Under the pieces are notes generated by a model. The model had not been told where the DNA came from and searched no databases. It saw only the letters and a list, made by a program, of their open reading frames with translations. 64,000 bases of DNA from Streptomyces sp. Je 1-79 (GTDB lineage Bacteria; Actinomycetota; Actinomycetes; Streptomycetales; Streptomycetaceae), in the NCBI RefSeq assembly GCF_025195125.1, contig NZ_JAMGSL010000011.1, positions 186,001-250,000 on the forward strand, read 5' to 3'. Below are positions 33,037-42,249 of this stretch, in pieces. Within the stretch, counting starts at the first letter, position 1; every line of letters begins with the position of its first letter. The translations under genes were made by a program, and so were the position numbers.

Positions 33037-34518
33037 ATGGCCGTCGACTACACAGTGATCGTCCTGTACTTGGCCGGCATGCTCGCGATGGGCTGGTGGG
33101 GCATGCGCCGCGCCAAGTCCAAGAGCGAGTTCCTGGTGGCCGGCCGCCGCCTCGGTCCCTGGATGTACTCCGGCACCATGGCCGCCATCGTCCTCGGCGG
33201 CGCCTCCACCATCGGCGGCGTGGGTCTCGGCTACAAGTACGGCCTCTCCGGCGCCTGGATGGTCTTCGCCATCGGCCTCGGACTCCTCGCCCTCTCCGTC
33301 TTCTTCTCCGCGCGCATCGCCCGGCTGAAGGTCTACACGGTCTCCGAGATGCTCGACCTGCGCTACGGCGGCAAGGCCGGCGTCATCTCGGGCGTGGTCA
33401 TGTGGGCGTACACGCTGATGCTCGCGGTCACCTCGACCATCGCGTACGCCACGATCTTCGACGTCCTCTTCGACCTGCCCCGCACGGTCGCGATCGTCCT
33501 CGGCGGCGCCATCGTCGTCGCGTACTCGACGCTCGGCGGCATGTGGTCCATCACCCTCACCGACATGGTGCAGTTCGTGGTGAAGACCATCGGCGTGCTG
33601 ATCCTGCTGCTGCCGATCGCCGTGATCAAGGCCGGCGGGTTCGCGGAGATGAAGGCCCAGCTGCCCACCGAGTACTTCGCGCCGCTCGGCATCGGCGGCG
33701 AGACGATCTTCACGTACGTCCTGATCTACACCTTCGGCATGCTCATCGGCCAGGACATCTGGCAGCGCGTGTTCACCGCCCGGACCGACAAGGTCGCCAA
33801 GTGGGGCGGGACCGTCGCCGGTACGTACTGTCTCGTGTACGCCCTCGCCGGCGCCGTCATCGGCACCGCGGCCAAGGTGCTCTACCCGAACCTGCCCAGT
33901 GCCGACGACGCCTTCGCGACCATCGTCAAGGACGAGCTGCCCATGGGTGTGCGGGGCCTGGTCCTCGCCGCCGCGCTCGCCGCCGTCATGTCGACCTCCT
34001 CCGGCGCGCTGATCGCCTGCGCCACCGTCGCCAACAACGACATCTGGTCGAGGTTGCGCGGGCTGACCGCCGGGGGCGGCGGCGAGGACCACGACGAGGT
34101 GAAGGGCAACCGCCTCTTCATCCTCCTCATGGGCATCGCCACCATCGCCATCGCCATCGCCCTGAACGACGTCGTCCAGGCGCTGACCGTCGCCTACAAC
34201 CTGCTGGTCGGCGGACTGCTCGTGCCGATCCTCGGCGGCCTGCTGTGGCGCCGCGGCACCGTGCAGGGAGCCCTCGCCGCGGTCACCGTCGGCGGCCTGT
34301 CCGTCATTGGCCTGATGTGGGCTTACGGAATCTTGGCAAATGAGCCTGTTTACTATGGTTTGTTGGCCTCGCTCGCCGCATATGTGATCGTTTCCCTGGC
34401 GACCCGCCCGACGGACGCCGCCGTGCTCGCGAACTGGCGCGCCCGGCTGGCGGGCCAGGACACCCCCGAAGCCGACCCGACGACGCCGGAGACCGTGCCG
34501 GTGCCGACGACCGGCTGA
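33037..34518 (+). CDS. Sodium:solute symporter (SSS family)
   Basis: A 493-residue membrane transporter with about 13 hydrophobic helices. Family marks: YTVIVLYLAGMLAMGWWGMRRAKSKSEFLVAGRRLGPWMYSGTMAAIVLGGASTIGGVGLGYKYG in the N-third and RGLVLAAALAAVMSTSSGALIACATVANNDIW near residues 310-345. The LG.GRSL-type middle motif is poor, so the substrate is not clear. With a ureohydrolase downstream, import of a guanidino compound or polyamine is plausible. GAGGGAG lies upstream of ATG 33037. Codons 424-453 (34307-34395) are full of A/T-ending codons, unlike all surrounding genes. Confidence 0.92.
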   Translation: MAVDYTVIVLYLAGMLAMGWWGMRRAKSKSEFLVAGRRLGPWMYSGTMAAIVLGGASTIGGVGLGYKYGLSGAWMVFAIGLGLLALSVFFSARIARLKVYTVSEMLDLRYGGKAGVISGVVMWAYTLMLAVTSTIAYATIFDVLFDLPRTVAIVLGGAIVVAYSTLGGMWSITLTDMVQFVVKTIGVLILLLPIAVIKAGGFAEMKAQLPTEYFAPLGIGGETIFTYVLIYTFGMLIGQDIWQRVFTARTDKVAKWGGTVAGTYCLVYALAGAVIGTAAKVLYPNLPSADDAFATIVKDELPMGVRGLVLAAALAAVMSTSSGALIACATVANNDIWSRLRGLTAGGGGEDHDEVKGNRLFILLMGIATIAIAIALNDVVQALTVAYNLLVGGLLVPILGGLLWRRGTVQGALAAVTVGGLSVIGLMWAYGILANEPVYYGLLASLAAYVIVSLATRPTDAAVLANWRARLAGQDTPEADPTTPETVPVPTTG

Positions 34519-34533
34519 CGGCACCGCAGACTC

Positions 34534-34571
34534 CCGGCCGGAGCCCGAGACGACCCTCGGGCCCCGGCCGG
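34534..34571 (+). terminator. Hairpin between symporter and ureohydrolase
   Basis: CCGGCCGG (34534-34541), one mismatch, GCCCGAG (34543-34549) pairing with CTCGGGC (34556-34562) and CCGGCCGG (34564-34571). No T run, so partial termination or mRNA processing within the operon is as likely as full termination. Confidence 0.5.
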
Positions 34572-34602
34572 ACATCACCGACACACCCAGGAGGACCCGA
34601 CC

Positions 34603-35577
34603 ATGAGCAGCGACCAGAACGCCTTCCGCGGCCCGACCGACTCGTCCCGCATCCCGCGGTACGCCGGTCCCGCGACGTTCGCCCGGCTGCCGCGACTCGA
34701 CGAGGTCGGCACCGCCGACATCGCCGTGGTCGGCGTCCCCTTCGACAGCGGTGTCTCCTACCGCCCCGGCGCCCGCTTCGGCGGCAACGCCATCCGTGAG
34801 GCCTCCCGTCTGCTGCGCCCGTACAACCCGGCGCAGGACGCCTCGCCGTTCGCCCTGGCCCAGGTCGCCGACGCCGGTGACATCGCCGCGAACCCCTTCA
34901 ACATCAACGAGGCCGTCGAGACGATCGAGGCCGCGGCGGACGACCTGCTCTCCACCGGCGCCCGCATGATGACCCTGGGCGGCGACCACACCATCGCGCT
35001 GCCGCTGCTGCGCTCCGTCGCCAAGAAGCACGGCCCGGTCGCGCTGCTCCACTTCGACGCCCACCTCGACACCTGGGACACGTACTTCGGCGCCGAGTAC
35101 ACCCACGGCACCCCGTTCCGCCGGGCCGTCGAGGAGGGCATCCTCGACACCTCCGCCCTGTCGCACGTCGGCACGCGCGGCCCGCTGTACGGCAAGCAGG
35201 ACCTCACCGACGACGAGAAGATGGGCTTCGGCATCGTCACCTCGGCGGACATCTACCGCCGCGGCGCCGACGAGGTGGCCGACCAGCTGCGCCAGCGCAT
35301 CGGCGACCGGCCGCTGTACATCTCCATCGACATCGACTGCCTCGATCCGGCGCACGCGCCCGGCACCGGCACCCCGGAGGCGGGCGGCATGACATCCCGC
35401 GAACTCCTGGAGATCCTGCGCGGCCTGTCCTCCTGCAACCTGGTGTCGGCGGACGTGGTCGAGGTCGCCCCGGCCTACGACCACGCGGAGATCACCGCGG
35501 TCGCCGCCTCGCACACGGCGTACGAGCTGACGACGATCATGTCCCGCCAGATCGCGGAGAACCGCGCGGCCCAGTAG
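34603..35577 (+). CDS. Agmatinase-family ureohydrolase
   Basis: A 324-residue Mn-dependent hydrolase that splits urea from agmatine or another guanidino compound. All binuclear metal ligand motifs are present: LGGDHTIALP (His), LLHFDAHLDTWD (Asp/His/Asp) and SIDIDCLDPAHAPGTGTPEAGG (Asp/Asp), plus the PFDSGVSYRPGARFGGNAIREASR start. Guanidinobutyrase and guanidinopropionase share these motifs, so the substrate is open. Preceded by AGGAGG at 34591-34596. It is co-oriented with the symporter upstream and the TPP enzyme downstream. Confidence 0.94.
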   Translation: MSSDQNAFRGPTDSSRIPRYAGPATFARLPRLDEVGTADIAVVGVPFDSGVSYRPGARFGGNAIREASRLLRPYNPAQDASPFALAQVADAGDIAANPFNINEAVETIEAAADDLLSTGARMMTLGGDHTIALPLLRSVAKKHGPVALLHFDAHLDTWDTYFGAEYTHGTPFRRAVEEGILDTSALSHVGTRGPLYGKQDLTDDEKMGFGIVTSADIYRRGADEVADQLRQRIGDRPLYISIDIDCLDPAHAPGTGTPEAGGMTSRELLEILRGLSSCNLVSADVVEVAPAYDHAEITAVAASHTAYELTTIMSRQIAENRAAQ

Positions 35578-35617
35578 CGCGGGGCGCTCGCGGGCCCGGG
35601 CCGCAGGGGCGGCCCGC

Positions 35618-35649
35618 CCGGGGCGGCCGGGTGGTGCCGGCCGCCCCGG
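35618..35649 (+). terminator. Strong hairpin after the ureohydrolase
   Basis: Perfect 13-bp stem CCGGGGCGGCCGG (35618-35630) and complement (35637-35649), 6-nt loop. The rest of the 260-bp gap (35578-35837) has two copies of CCGACGGGGCGCGCCCG spaced 20 nt (near 35704 and 35724) and no gene. Confidence 0.6.
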
Positions 35650-35837
35650 TGCCGCATCCGGCCGGCCTCGGGCCGTACCGTCGGACCGGGGGTCACGCCC
35701 GGACCGACGGGGCGCGCCCGCGCCGACGGGGCGCGCCCGGACCGGGCGAACGCTCGTCGCGCCGGGCCGCTGCTCGTCCGTCCCTCCTCGTACCACCCCG
35801 CCGTACCCGACCGATCACGCCACCCTGGGGAACGTCC

Positions 35838-37520
35838 ATGACCCACGACCACGACCTGGTACTCCGCCCCACGGAGGCGCAGACCGCCGCCGCGCTCAAC
35901 CCGCCTCCCGGGCGGAACGGTGGCGACCTCGTCGTCGAGACCCTCTCCGGGCTCGGCGCGACCACCGTCTTCGGGCTCCCCGGCCAGCACGCGCTCGGCA
36001 TGTTCGACGCGCTCCGCCGCTCCTCGCTCTCGTACGTCGGACTGCGCGTCGAGAACAACGCGGGCTTCGCGGCCGACGCGTACGGCCGGATGACCGGCGA
36101 GGCGGCCCCGCTGCTGCTCTCCACCGGCCCCGGCTCGCTCATGTCCCTCGCCGCGCTCCAGGAGGCGGCGGCCGCCTCCGCCCCCGTCCTCGCGATCGGC
36201 AGCCAGATCCCGGTGGCCGGGCTCGGCGGCGGGCGGCACGGCTACCTCCACGAGCTGCGCGACCAGCAGGCGTCCTTCCGGGACATCGTGAAGTCCGTGC
36301 ACACCGTCCGCACCCAGTCGCAGATCCCCTCCGCCATCGCGGCGGCGTGGGAGTCGGCGCTGACCGCCCCGCACGGGCCGGTCTGGGTGGAGATCCCGCA
36401 GGACGTGCTGCTCGCGGAGACCCTCCTGCCGGTCGTCACGGCGATGGACGCGACACCCGAGGAGGTCGCCCCGCGCCCCGAGCTGACGGCGGTGGCCGCA
36501 CACCTCCTGGCCAACGCCGAGCGGCCCGCGATCATCGCGGGCGGCGGAGTCGTCCGCTCCGACGCGTCGGGCAAGCTGCGCGCGCTCGCGGAGCGGATCG
36601 ACGCGCCCGTGGTCACCACCTTCGGCGGCAAGGGCGCGTTCCCCTGGAAGCACCCGCTGTCGCTCCAGTCCTGGCTGGAGGACCGGCACACCACCGACTT
36701 CCTGGAGGACGCGGACGTCCTGCTGGTCGTCGGCTCGGGGCTCGGCGAGCTGTCGTCGAACTACCACACGTTCGCGCCGCGCGGCCGGGTGATCCAGATC
36801 GAGGCGGACGCGGGCAAGCTGGAGTCCAACCACCCGGCGCTCGGTATCCACGCGGACGCCCGCCTCGCCCTCCAGGCGCTCCTGGAGACGGTGGACGAGC
36901 GACGGGACGAGACCGCGCCCGCGCGGGTCGAAGCCGTTCTCACCAAGGTCAGGGACCGGATCGCGGCGCAGGACCTCGGCCTGGAGCAGCGGATCGTGGC
37001 CTCGGTGCGCGAGGCGCTGCCGGACGACTCGCCCAGCTTCTGGGACATGACGATCCTCGCCTACTGGGCCTGGTCGGCCTTCGACGCCCGCCACCCGAAC
37101 ACCATGCACTCCGCCCAGGGCGCCGGCGGTCTCGGCTACGGCTTCCCCGCCGCCCTCGGCGCGGCGGCGGCCGACCCGACGCGCCCGGTCCTCGCGGTCT
37201 CGGGCGACGGCGGCGCGATGTACTCGATCGCGGAGCTGGCGACGGCGAAGCAGTACGGCTCGGACGTCACGTGGCTGATCGTCGACGACGGCGGCTACGG
37301 CATCCTGCGCGAGTACATGACGGACGCCTTCGGTGAGGCGACGGCGACGGAGCTGGCCCGCCCGGACTTCGTGGCCCTGGCGGAGTCCTTCGGCGTCCCG
37401 GCGGTCCGTACGACCCCGGAGACCCTGACGGCCGACCTCTCGAAGGCCCTTGCGACCCCCGGCCCGTCGGTGGTGGTCCTCCCGGCCCTCCTGCGCATGT
37501 TCGAACCGACGCACCTCTGA
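35838..37520 (+). CDS. Thiamine-pyrophosphate enzyme (acetolactate-synthase-like)
   Basis: A 560-residue TPP-dependent decarboxylase or carboligase. Three domains: N-terminal PYR domain (about 25-190) with activating Glu72 in LRVENNAGFAADAYGR, central domain (about 210-345), and C-terminal PP domain (about 380-550) with GDGGAMYSIAELATAKQYGSDVTWLIVDDGGYG, where GDG starts near residue 456. The usual NN of GDG-x(24-27)-NN is replaced by DD, unlike true acetolactate synthase. The C-terminal quinone/FAD features of pyruvate oxidase are not obvious. It is genetically tied to the ureohydrolase, so it may act on a 2-oxo acid made from the guanidino substrate. ATG 35838 follows GGGGAA. Confidence 0.88.
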   Translation: MTHDHDLVLRPTEAQTAAALNPPPGRNGGDLVVETLSGLGATTVFGLPGQHALGMFDALRRSSLSYVGLRVENNAGFAADAYGRMTGEAAPLLLSTGPGSLMSLAALQEAAAASAPVLAIGSQIPVAGLGGGRHGYLHELRDQQASFRDIVKSVHTVRTQSQIPSAIAAAWESALTAPHGPVWVEIPQDVLLAETLLPVVTAMDATPEEVAPRPELTAVAAHLLANAERPAIIAGGGVVRSDASGKLRALAERIDAPVVTTFGGKGAFPWKHPLSLQSWLEDRHTTDFLEDADVLLVVGSGLGELSSNYHTFAPRGRVIQIEADAGKLESNHPALGIHADARLALQALLETVDERRDETAPARVEAVLTKVRDRIAAQDLGLEQRIVASVREALPDDSPSFWDMTILAYWAWSAFDARHPNTMHSAQGAGGLGYGFPAALGAAAADPTRPVLAVSGDGGAMYSIAELATAKQYGSDVTWLIVDDGGYGILREYMTDAFGEATATELARPDFVALAESFGVPAVRTTPETLTADLSKALATPGPSVVVLPALLRMFEPTHL

Positions 37521-37568
37521 GGCCGGACACCGGCGCAACCGTCCCCGCTCTTCGCGAGTCCTCCACTC

Positions 37569-37667
37569 GTGGCACGCCCCCGGCGCCGGCGGCGGCTCGC
37601 CGCCGCCTCCACCGCCTTCACCGCCGTCGGCGTGACCGCGGTCTTTCTGCTGTTCTACGCCGACTGA
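37569..37667 (+). CDS. Possible 32-residue membrane peptide
   Basis: A short frame from GTG 37569: a run of arginines (ARPRRRRRLAAAS) followed by a single hydrophobic helix (TAFTAVGVTAVFLLFYAD). Such small basic-plus-TM peptides are common in Streptomyces but are rarely annotated. The ribosome site is weak (GCGAG). The codon use, including one TTT, does not decide the matter. Confidence 0.35.
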   Translation: MARPRRRRRLAAASTAFTAVGVTAVFLLFYAD

Positions 37668-37798
37668 CCGTCTCCGACCGTCCGACGGTCCTAGGACCAG
37701 CGACCGGTCTTCTCCCACAGTTTGTTGCGGCGGGATGAAATCCCACCCCACCCGCGTTGGTGCCTTCCGGTAGAGCAGGACGAACGGGAGGCGACCAC

Positions 37799-40700
37799 GT
37801 GGCCGCGGCGGGGCAGGAACAGGTGGACCGGCAGGCGCCGCGTGCGCGGGGCTGGGCGCGCAGGCTGGCCGGGTACGCCTGGCGGTACAAGGCCAACGTC
37901 GTGCTCGCCCTCGGGTCCTCGCTCGCCGGAATGGCCCTCCTCGCGCTCGTCCCGCTGATCACCAAGGTGATCATCGACGACGTCATCGGAGCGAAGACCC
38001 GGTCGCTCTCCGTCTGGACCGGTCTCCTCATCGGCGCCGCCGTCTTCGTCTACGCGCTCACCTACGTCCGCCGCTACTACGGGGGCCGGCTCGCCCTCGA
38101 CGTCCAGCACGACCTCCGTACCGAGATGTACGGCACCATCACCCGGCTCGACGGCCGGCGGCAGGACGAGCTGTCCACCGGGCAGGTCGTCGGACGGGCC
38201 ACGAGCGACCTCCAGCTCATCCAGGGCCTGCTCTTCATGCTCCCGATGACGATCGGGAACATCCTGCTCTTCCTGATCTCGCTGGCCGTCATGGCGTGGC
38301 TCTCCCTCCCGCTCACCCTCGTCGCCCTGGCCGTCGCCCCCGCGCTCTGGTTCATCGCCAAGCGCAGCCGAACCCGCCTCCACCCCGCCACCTGGTACGC
38401 CCAGGCCCAGGCCGCCTCCGTCGCCGGGGTCGTCGACGGGTCCGTGACCGGGGTCCGCGTCGTCAAGGGCTTCGGACAGGAGGACCAGGAGACCGGGAAG
38501 ATCCGGGACGCCAGCCGCAAGCTCTTCGCCGGCCGTATGCGTACGATCCGGCTGAACTCGCGGTACACCCCCGCCCTCCAGGCCGTCCCGGCCCTCGGGC
38601 AGGTCGCCGTCCTCGCCCTCGGCGGCTGGCTCGCCACCCGTGGCCAGATCACCCTCGGCACCTTCGTCGCCTTCTCGGCGTACCTCGCGTCCCTCGTCGG
38701 CCCCGTCCGCATGCTCGCCATGGTCCTCACCGTCGGCCAGCAGGCCCGCGCGGGCGTCGACCGCGTGCTTGAGCTCATCGACACCGAGCCGGTCATCAAG
38801 GACGGCACGAAGGAGCTGCCGGCGGACGCAGAGGCCACGGTCGAGTTCGACGACGTGAGCTTCGCCTACGACGACGGGCGCCCCGTCCTCGACGGCTTCT
38901 CCCTGGAGATCCGCTCCGGCGAGACCGTCGCCGTCGTCGGCGCGTCCGGGAGCGGCAAGTCGACCGTCTCGCTCCTCCTGCCCCGCTTCTACGACGTCGG
39001 CCACGGCGCCGTCCTCGTCGGCGGCCACGACGTCCGCGAGCTCACCCTCGACTCGCTGCGCGCCGCCATCGGGCTGGTCCCCGAGGACAGCTTCCTGTTC
39101 TCCGACACCGTCCGCGCCAACATCGCGTACGGTCACCCGGACGCCACCCAGGAGCAGATCGAGACCGCCGCCCGCGCCGCCCAGGCGGACCGTTTCATCG
39201 CCGAGCTGCCCGACGGCTACGACACCAAGGTCGGCGAGCACGGCCTCACCCTCTCCGGCGGCCAGCGCCAGCGCGTCGCCCTCGCCCGCGCGATCCTCAC
39301 CGACCCCCGGCTGCTCCTCCTCGACGACGCCACCTCCGCCGTCGACGCCCGCGTGGAGCACGAGATCCACGAGGCCCTCGCCTCCGTGATGGCCGGCCGC
39401 ACCACCCTCCTCATCGCCCACCGCCGCTCCACCCTGGGCCTCGCCGACCGGATCGCCGTCCTCGACGGCGGCAGGCTCTCCGACATCGGCACCCACGAGG
39501 AGCTGGAGCGGCGCTCCGCGCTCTACCGGCGGCTCCTCACCGACCCCGACGAGCTCGGCGGCGTCTCGCCCGGCCACACGGCGCCCGTCGAGGTGCCCGA
39601 GGACCGCACCCTGCGCGCCGAACTCGACGCGGAGTTCGACGCCGAACGCGGCATCACCCCCACCCTGTGGGTCCGCGAGGAGACGCCCGCCGAGGAGTCC
39701 CAGGCCCCAGGGGCCACCCCAGAACTCCTGGCCGCCGTCGAGGCGCTGCCGCCCGCCACCGACATCCCCGACATCGACGAGGCCCGTGCCGTCACGCCCG
39801 AGGCGTCGTACGGACTGCGCCGCCTGCTGCACGGCTTCGGGATCCCCCTCCTCATCAGCCTCGGCCTCGTCGCCCTCGACGCCGGCATGGGCCTGCTGCT
39901 GCCGATCCTGATCCGGCACGGCATCGACGACGGCGTCAACAAGCTCGCCATGGGCGCCGTCTGGGCCGCCTCCGCGCTCGCCCTGGTGGCCGTCCTCGTG
40001 CAGTGGGTCGCCCAGACCGCCGAGACCCGGATGACCGGCCGGACCGGCGAACGGGTCCTCTACGCCCTGCGCCTGAAGATCTTCGCCCAGCTCCAGCGGC
40101 TCGGGCTCGACTACTACGAGCGCGAGCTGACCGGCCGCATCATGACCCGGATGACGACGGACGTGGACGCCCTGTCCACGTTCCTGCAGACCGGTCTCGT
40201 CACCGCGTTCGTCTCCGTCGTGACCTTCTTCGGGATCATGGTCGCGCTGCTCGTGCTCGACCTCCAGCTCGCCCTGGTGGTCTTCGCGACGCTCCCGGTC
40301 CTCGCCGTCGCCACGTACTTCTTCCGCCGCTCCAGCGTGAAGGCGTACGAGCTGGCGCGGGAGCGGATCAGCGTCGTCAACGCCGACCTCCAGGAGTCGG
40401 TCGCCGGGCTCCGCATCGTCCAGGCCTTCCGCCGCGAGCACTCGGGCGCCGCCCGGTTCGCGGCCCGCAGCGACGAGTACCGTCAGGCCCGCGTCCGCGG
40501 ACAGTGGCTGATCTCCATCTACTTCCCCTTCGTCACGCTGCTGTCCTCCGTGGCCGCCGCGGGCGTGATGATCGTCGGCGCGAACCGGATCGAGGCGGGC
40601 TCGCTGACGACCGGCGCCCTGGTCGCCTACCTCCTCTACATCGACCTCTTCTTCGCGCCCGTGCAACAGCTCTCCCAGGTGTTCGACGGCTACCAGCAGG

Positions 40701-41539
40701 CCGCCGTCTCGCTGAAGCGCATGCAGGAGCTGCTCCAGGAGCCGACGTCCACCGCCGAAGCCGACGCCCCGCTCGACGTCCTGTCGCTGCGCGGCGAGAT
40801 CGCCTTCGAGGACGTGTCGTTCGCGTACGGCTCCGAGGAGGAGGCCCTCACCGGCGTCGACCTGCGGATCCCCGCCGGGCAGACCGTCGCCTTCGTCGGC
40901 GAGACCGGCGCCGGGAAGTCCACGCTGGTCAAGCTCGTCGCCCGGTTCTACGACCCCACCTCGGGCCGGGTCACCGCCGACGGCGCCGATCTCAGGGACC
41001 TGGACCTCACCGCGTACCGCCACCGGCTCGGCGTCGTCCCCCAGGAGGCGTACCTCTTCGCCGGGACGGTCCGTGACGCCATCGCCTACGGCCGCCCCGA
41101 CGCGACCGATGCCGAGGTCGAGGCGGCGGCCCGCGCGGTCGGAGCCCACGACATGATCGCGACCCTGGACGGCGGCTACCTGCACGAGGTCGCCGAGCGC
41201 GGACGCAACCTCTCCGCCGGCCAGCGCCAGCTGATCGCCCTCGCCCGCGCCGAGCTCGTCGACCCGGACGTCCTGCTCCTCGACGAGGCCACCGCCGCGC
41301 TCGACCTGGCCACCGAGGCCCAGGTCAACCAGGCCACCGACCGCCTGGCCGGCCGTCGTACGACGCTGGTCGTCGCCCACCGCCTCACCACGGCCGCCCG
41401 CGCGGACCGGGTGATCCTCATGGCCCACGGCCGTGTCGCGGAGGACGGCACCCACGACGAGCTCCTCGCACGGGACGGCCGGTACGCGGAGCTCTGGCGC
41501 GCGTTCATCGGCGAGGAGGAGCCGGCGACGGCGGTCTGA
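37799..41539 (+). CDS. Double-unit ABC exporter
   Basis: A 1246-residue fusion of two ABC half-exporters, TMD-NBD-TMD-NBD, normally separate genes. Half 1: six TM helices (about 20-330), Walker A GASGSGKST at about 381-389, LSGGQ at about 485, Walker B LLLLDDATSA (Asp-Asp instead of Asp-Glu, so this site may hydrolyse poorly). A charged linker of about 100 residues follows. Half 2: six TM helices (about 680-960), Walker A GETGAGKST from about 1034, degenerate signature LSAGQ, Walker B VLLLDEATAALD with catalytic Glu. The asymmetric sites are typical of heterodimeric multidrug exporters. GTG 37799 has GGGAG upstream. Confidence 0.93.
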   Translation: MAAAGQEQVDRQAPRARGWARRLAGYAWRYKANVVLALGSSLAGMALLALVPLITKVIIDDVIGAKTRSLSVWTGLLIGAAVFVYALTYVRRYYGGRLALDVQHDLRTEMYGTITRLDGRRQDELSTGQVVGRATSDLQLIQGLLFMLPMTIGNILLFLISLAVMAWLSLPLTLVALAVAPALWFIAKRSRTRLHPATWYAQAQAASVAGVVDGSVTGVRVVKGFGQEDQETGKIRDASRKLFAGRMRTIRLNSRYTPALQAVPALGQVAVLALGGWLATRGQITLGTFVAFSAYLASLVGPVRMLAMVLTVGQQARAGVDRVLELIDTEPVIKDGTKELPADAEATVEFDDVSFAYDDGRPVLDGFSLEIRSGETVAVVGASGSGKSTVSLLLPRFYDVGHGAVLVGGHDVRELTLDSLRAAIGLVPEDSFLFSDTVRANIAYGHPDATQEQIETAARAAQADRFIAELPDGYDTKVGEHGLTLSGGQRQRVALARAILTDPRLLLLDDATSAVDARVEHEIHEALASVMAGRTTLLIAHRRSTLGLADRIAVLDGGRLSDIGTHEELERRSALYRRLLTDPDELGGVSPGHTAPVEVPEDRTLRAELDAEFDAERGITPTLWVREETPAEESQAPGATPELLAAVEALPPATDIPDIDEARAVTPEASYGLRRLLHGFGIPLLISLGLVALDAGMGLLLPILIRHGIDDGVNKLAMGAVWAASALALVAVLVQWVAQTAETRMTGRTGERVLYALRLKIFAQLQRLGLDYYERELTGRIMTRMTTDVDALSTFLQTGLVTAFVSVVTFFGIMVALLVLDLQLALVVFATLPVLAVATYFFRRSSVKAYELARERISVVNADLQESVAGLRIVQAFRREHSGAARFAARSDEYRQARVRGQWLISIYFPFVTLLSSVAAAGVMIVGANRIEAGSLTTGALVAYLLYIDLFFAPVQQLSQVFDGYQQAAVSLKRMQELLQEPTSTAEADAPLDVLSLRGEIAFEDVSFAYGSEEEALTGVDLRIPAGQTVAFVGETGAGKSTLVKLVARFYDPTSGRVTADGADLRDLDLTAYRHRLGVVPQEAYLFAGTVRDAIAYGRPDATDAEVEAAARAVGAHDMIATLDGGYLHEVAERGRNLSAGQRQLIALARAELVDPDVLLLDEATAALDLATEAQVNQATDRLAGRRTTLVVAHRLTTAARADRVILMAHGRVAEDGTHDELLARDGRYAELWRAFIGEEEPATAV

Positions 41540-41543
41540 GCGG

Positions 41544-41560
41544 CCCGGCCGCAGGCCGGG
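41544..41560 (+). terminator. Small hairpin after the ABC exporter
   Basis: CCCGGCC-GCA-GGCCGGG (41544-41560) starts 4 nt after the exporter stop codon. 7-bp stem, no T run. Confidence 0.4.
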
Positions 41561-41692
41561 ACGGGCGGCCACGGCGGGATGCGGAGCACCGCGCTCCCGC
41601 CGTCCGCGCCGCCGCCTCCTGCGGCCGGAGGCAACCGCTCGGCGCTCCCCTGCGTCGTACGCATGTACGGCACAGAGTCGGGAGGGGATCCA

Positions 41693-42100
41693 GTGTTCGA
41701 AGGAACCAGTGGGAAAGGGCGCGGCACACGGCTGCTCGGGTATCTGACGGCGGTGCTGCTCACCGTCGGCGCCCTCTCCCTCGCCGGGCCCGGGGTCGCG
41801 CGCGCCGACGCCGCCTCGCTCTGCACCGGCCGGGCCACCAAGACCGTCTCCTTCGCCACCGGAGAGCTGAGGCTCTACCGGAGCCGCCAGTACGTCTGCG
41901 CCGTCACCGTCGCCAAGCGCCCCGGCGCGCGCCGCGCGATGTCCGTCTCCCTCCAGCCGCGCGGCGGTCGCCCCGTCGTCGACAGCGGGAACTTCACCCG
42001 CCAGGCCGGCCCCGTCACCGTCCACGCCCTCAACCGCTGTGTCCGCGCGACCGGTTCCGTCGCCGGACGGAGCGGATCGACGGGCTGGGTCCTCTGCTGA
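41693..42100 (+). CDS. Small secreted protein
   Basis: A 135-residue exported protein with a signal peptide (GTRLLGYLTAVLLTVGALSLAGPGVARADA, about 9-39), then a mature domain of about 95 residues with four Cys (SLCTGR, YVCAVT, NRCVRA, terminal WVLC) that could form two disulfides. The ending WVLC at the very C-terminus is unusual. GGAGGGGAT lies 5 nt upstream of GTG 41693, deciding this start over the longer frame from 41579. No family recognised. Confidence 0.78.
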   Translation: MFEGTSGKGRGTRLLGYLTAVLLTVGALSLAGPGVARADAASLCTGRATKTVSFATGELRLYRSRQYVCAVTVAKRPGARRAMSVSLQPRGGRPVVDSGNFTRQAGPVTVHALNRCVRATGSVAGRSGSTGWVLC

Positions 42101-42249
42101 GACCCGCGCGGTGAACTCCGTGCCCGGTTCCGTACCGAATCCCGGGCCGCAACCTGTGGCGATTCGGAGGTAAGGGTCAACTGGGTCTGGCGGCACGCAC
42201 GTTGCCCCCGCTAGGTTCGCGACACCGTTGTGAATCAAGGGGAGGGTGA

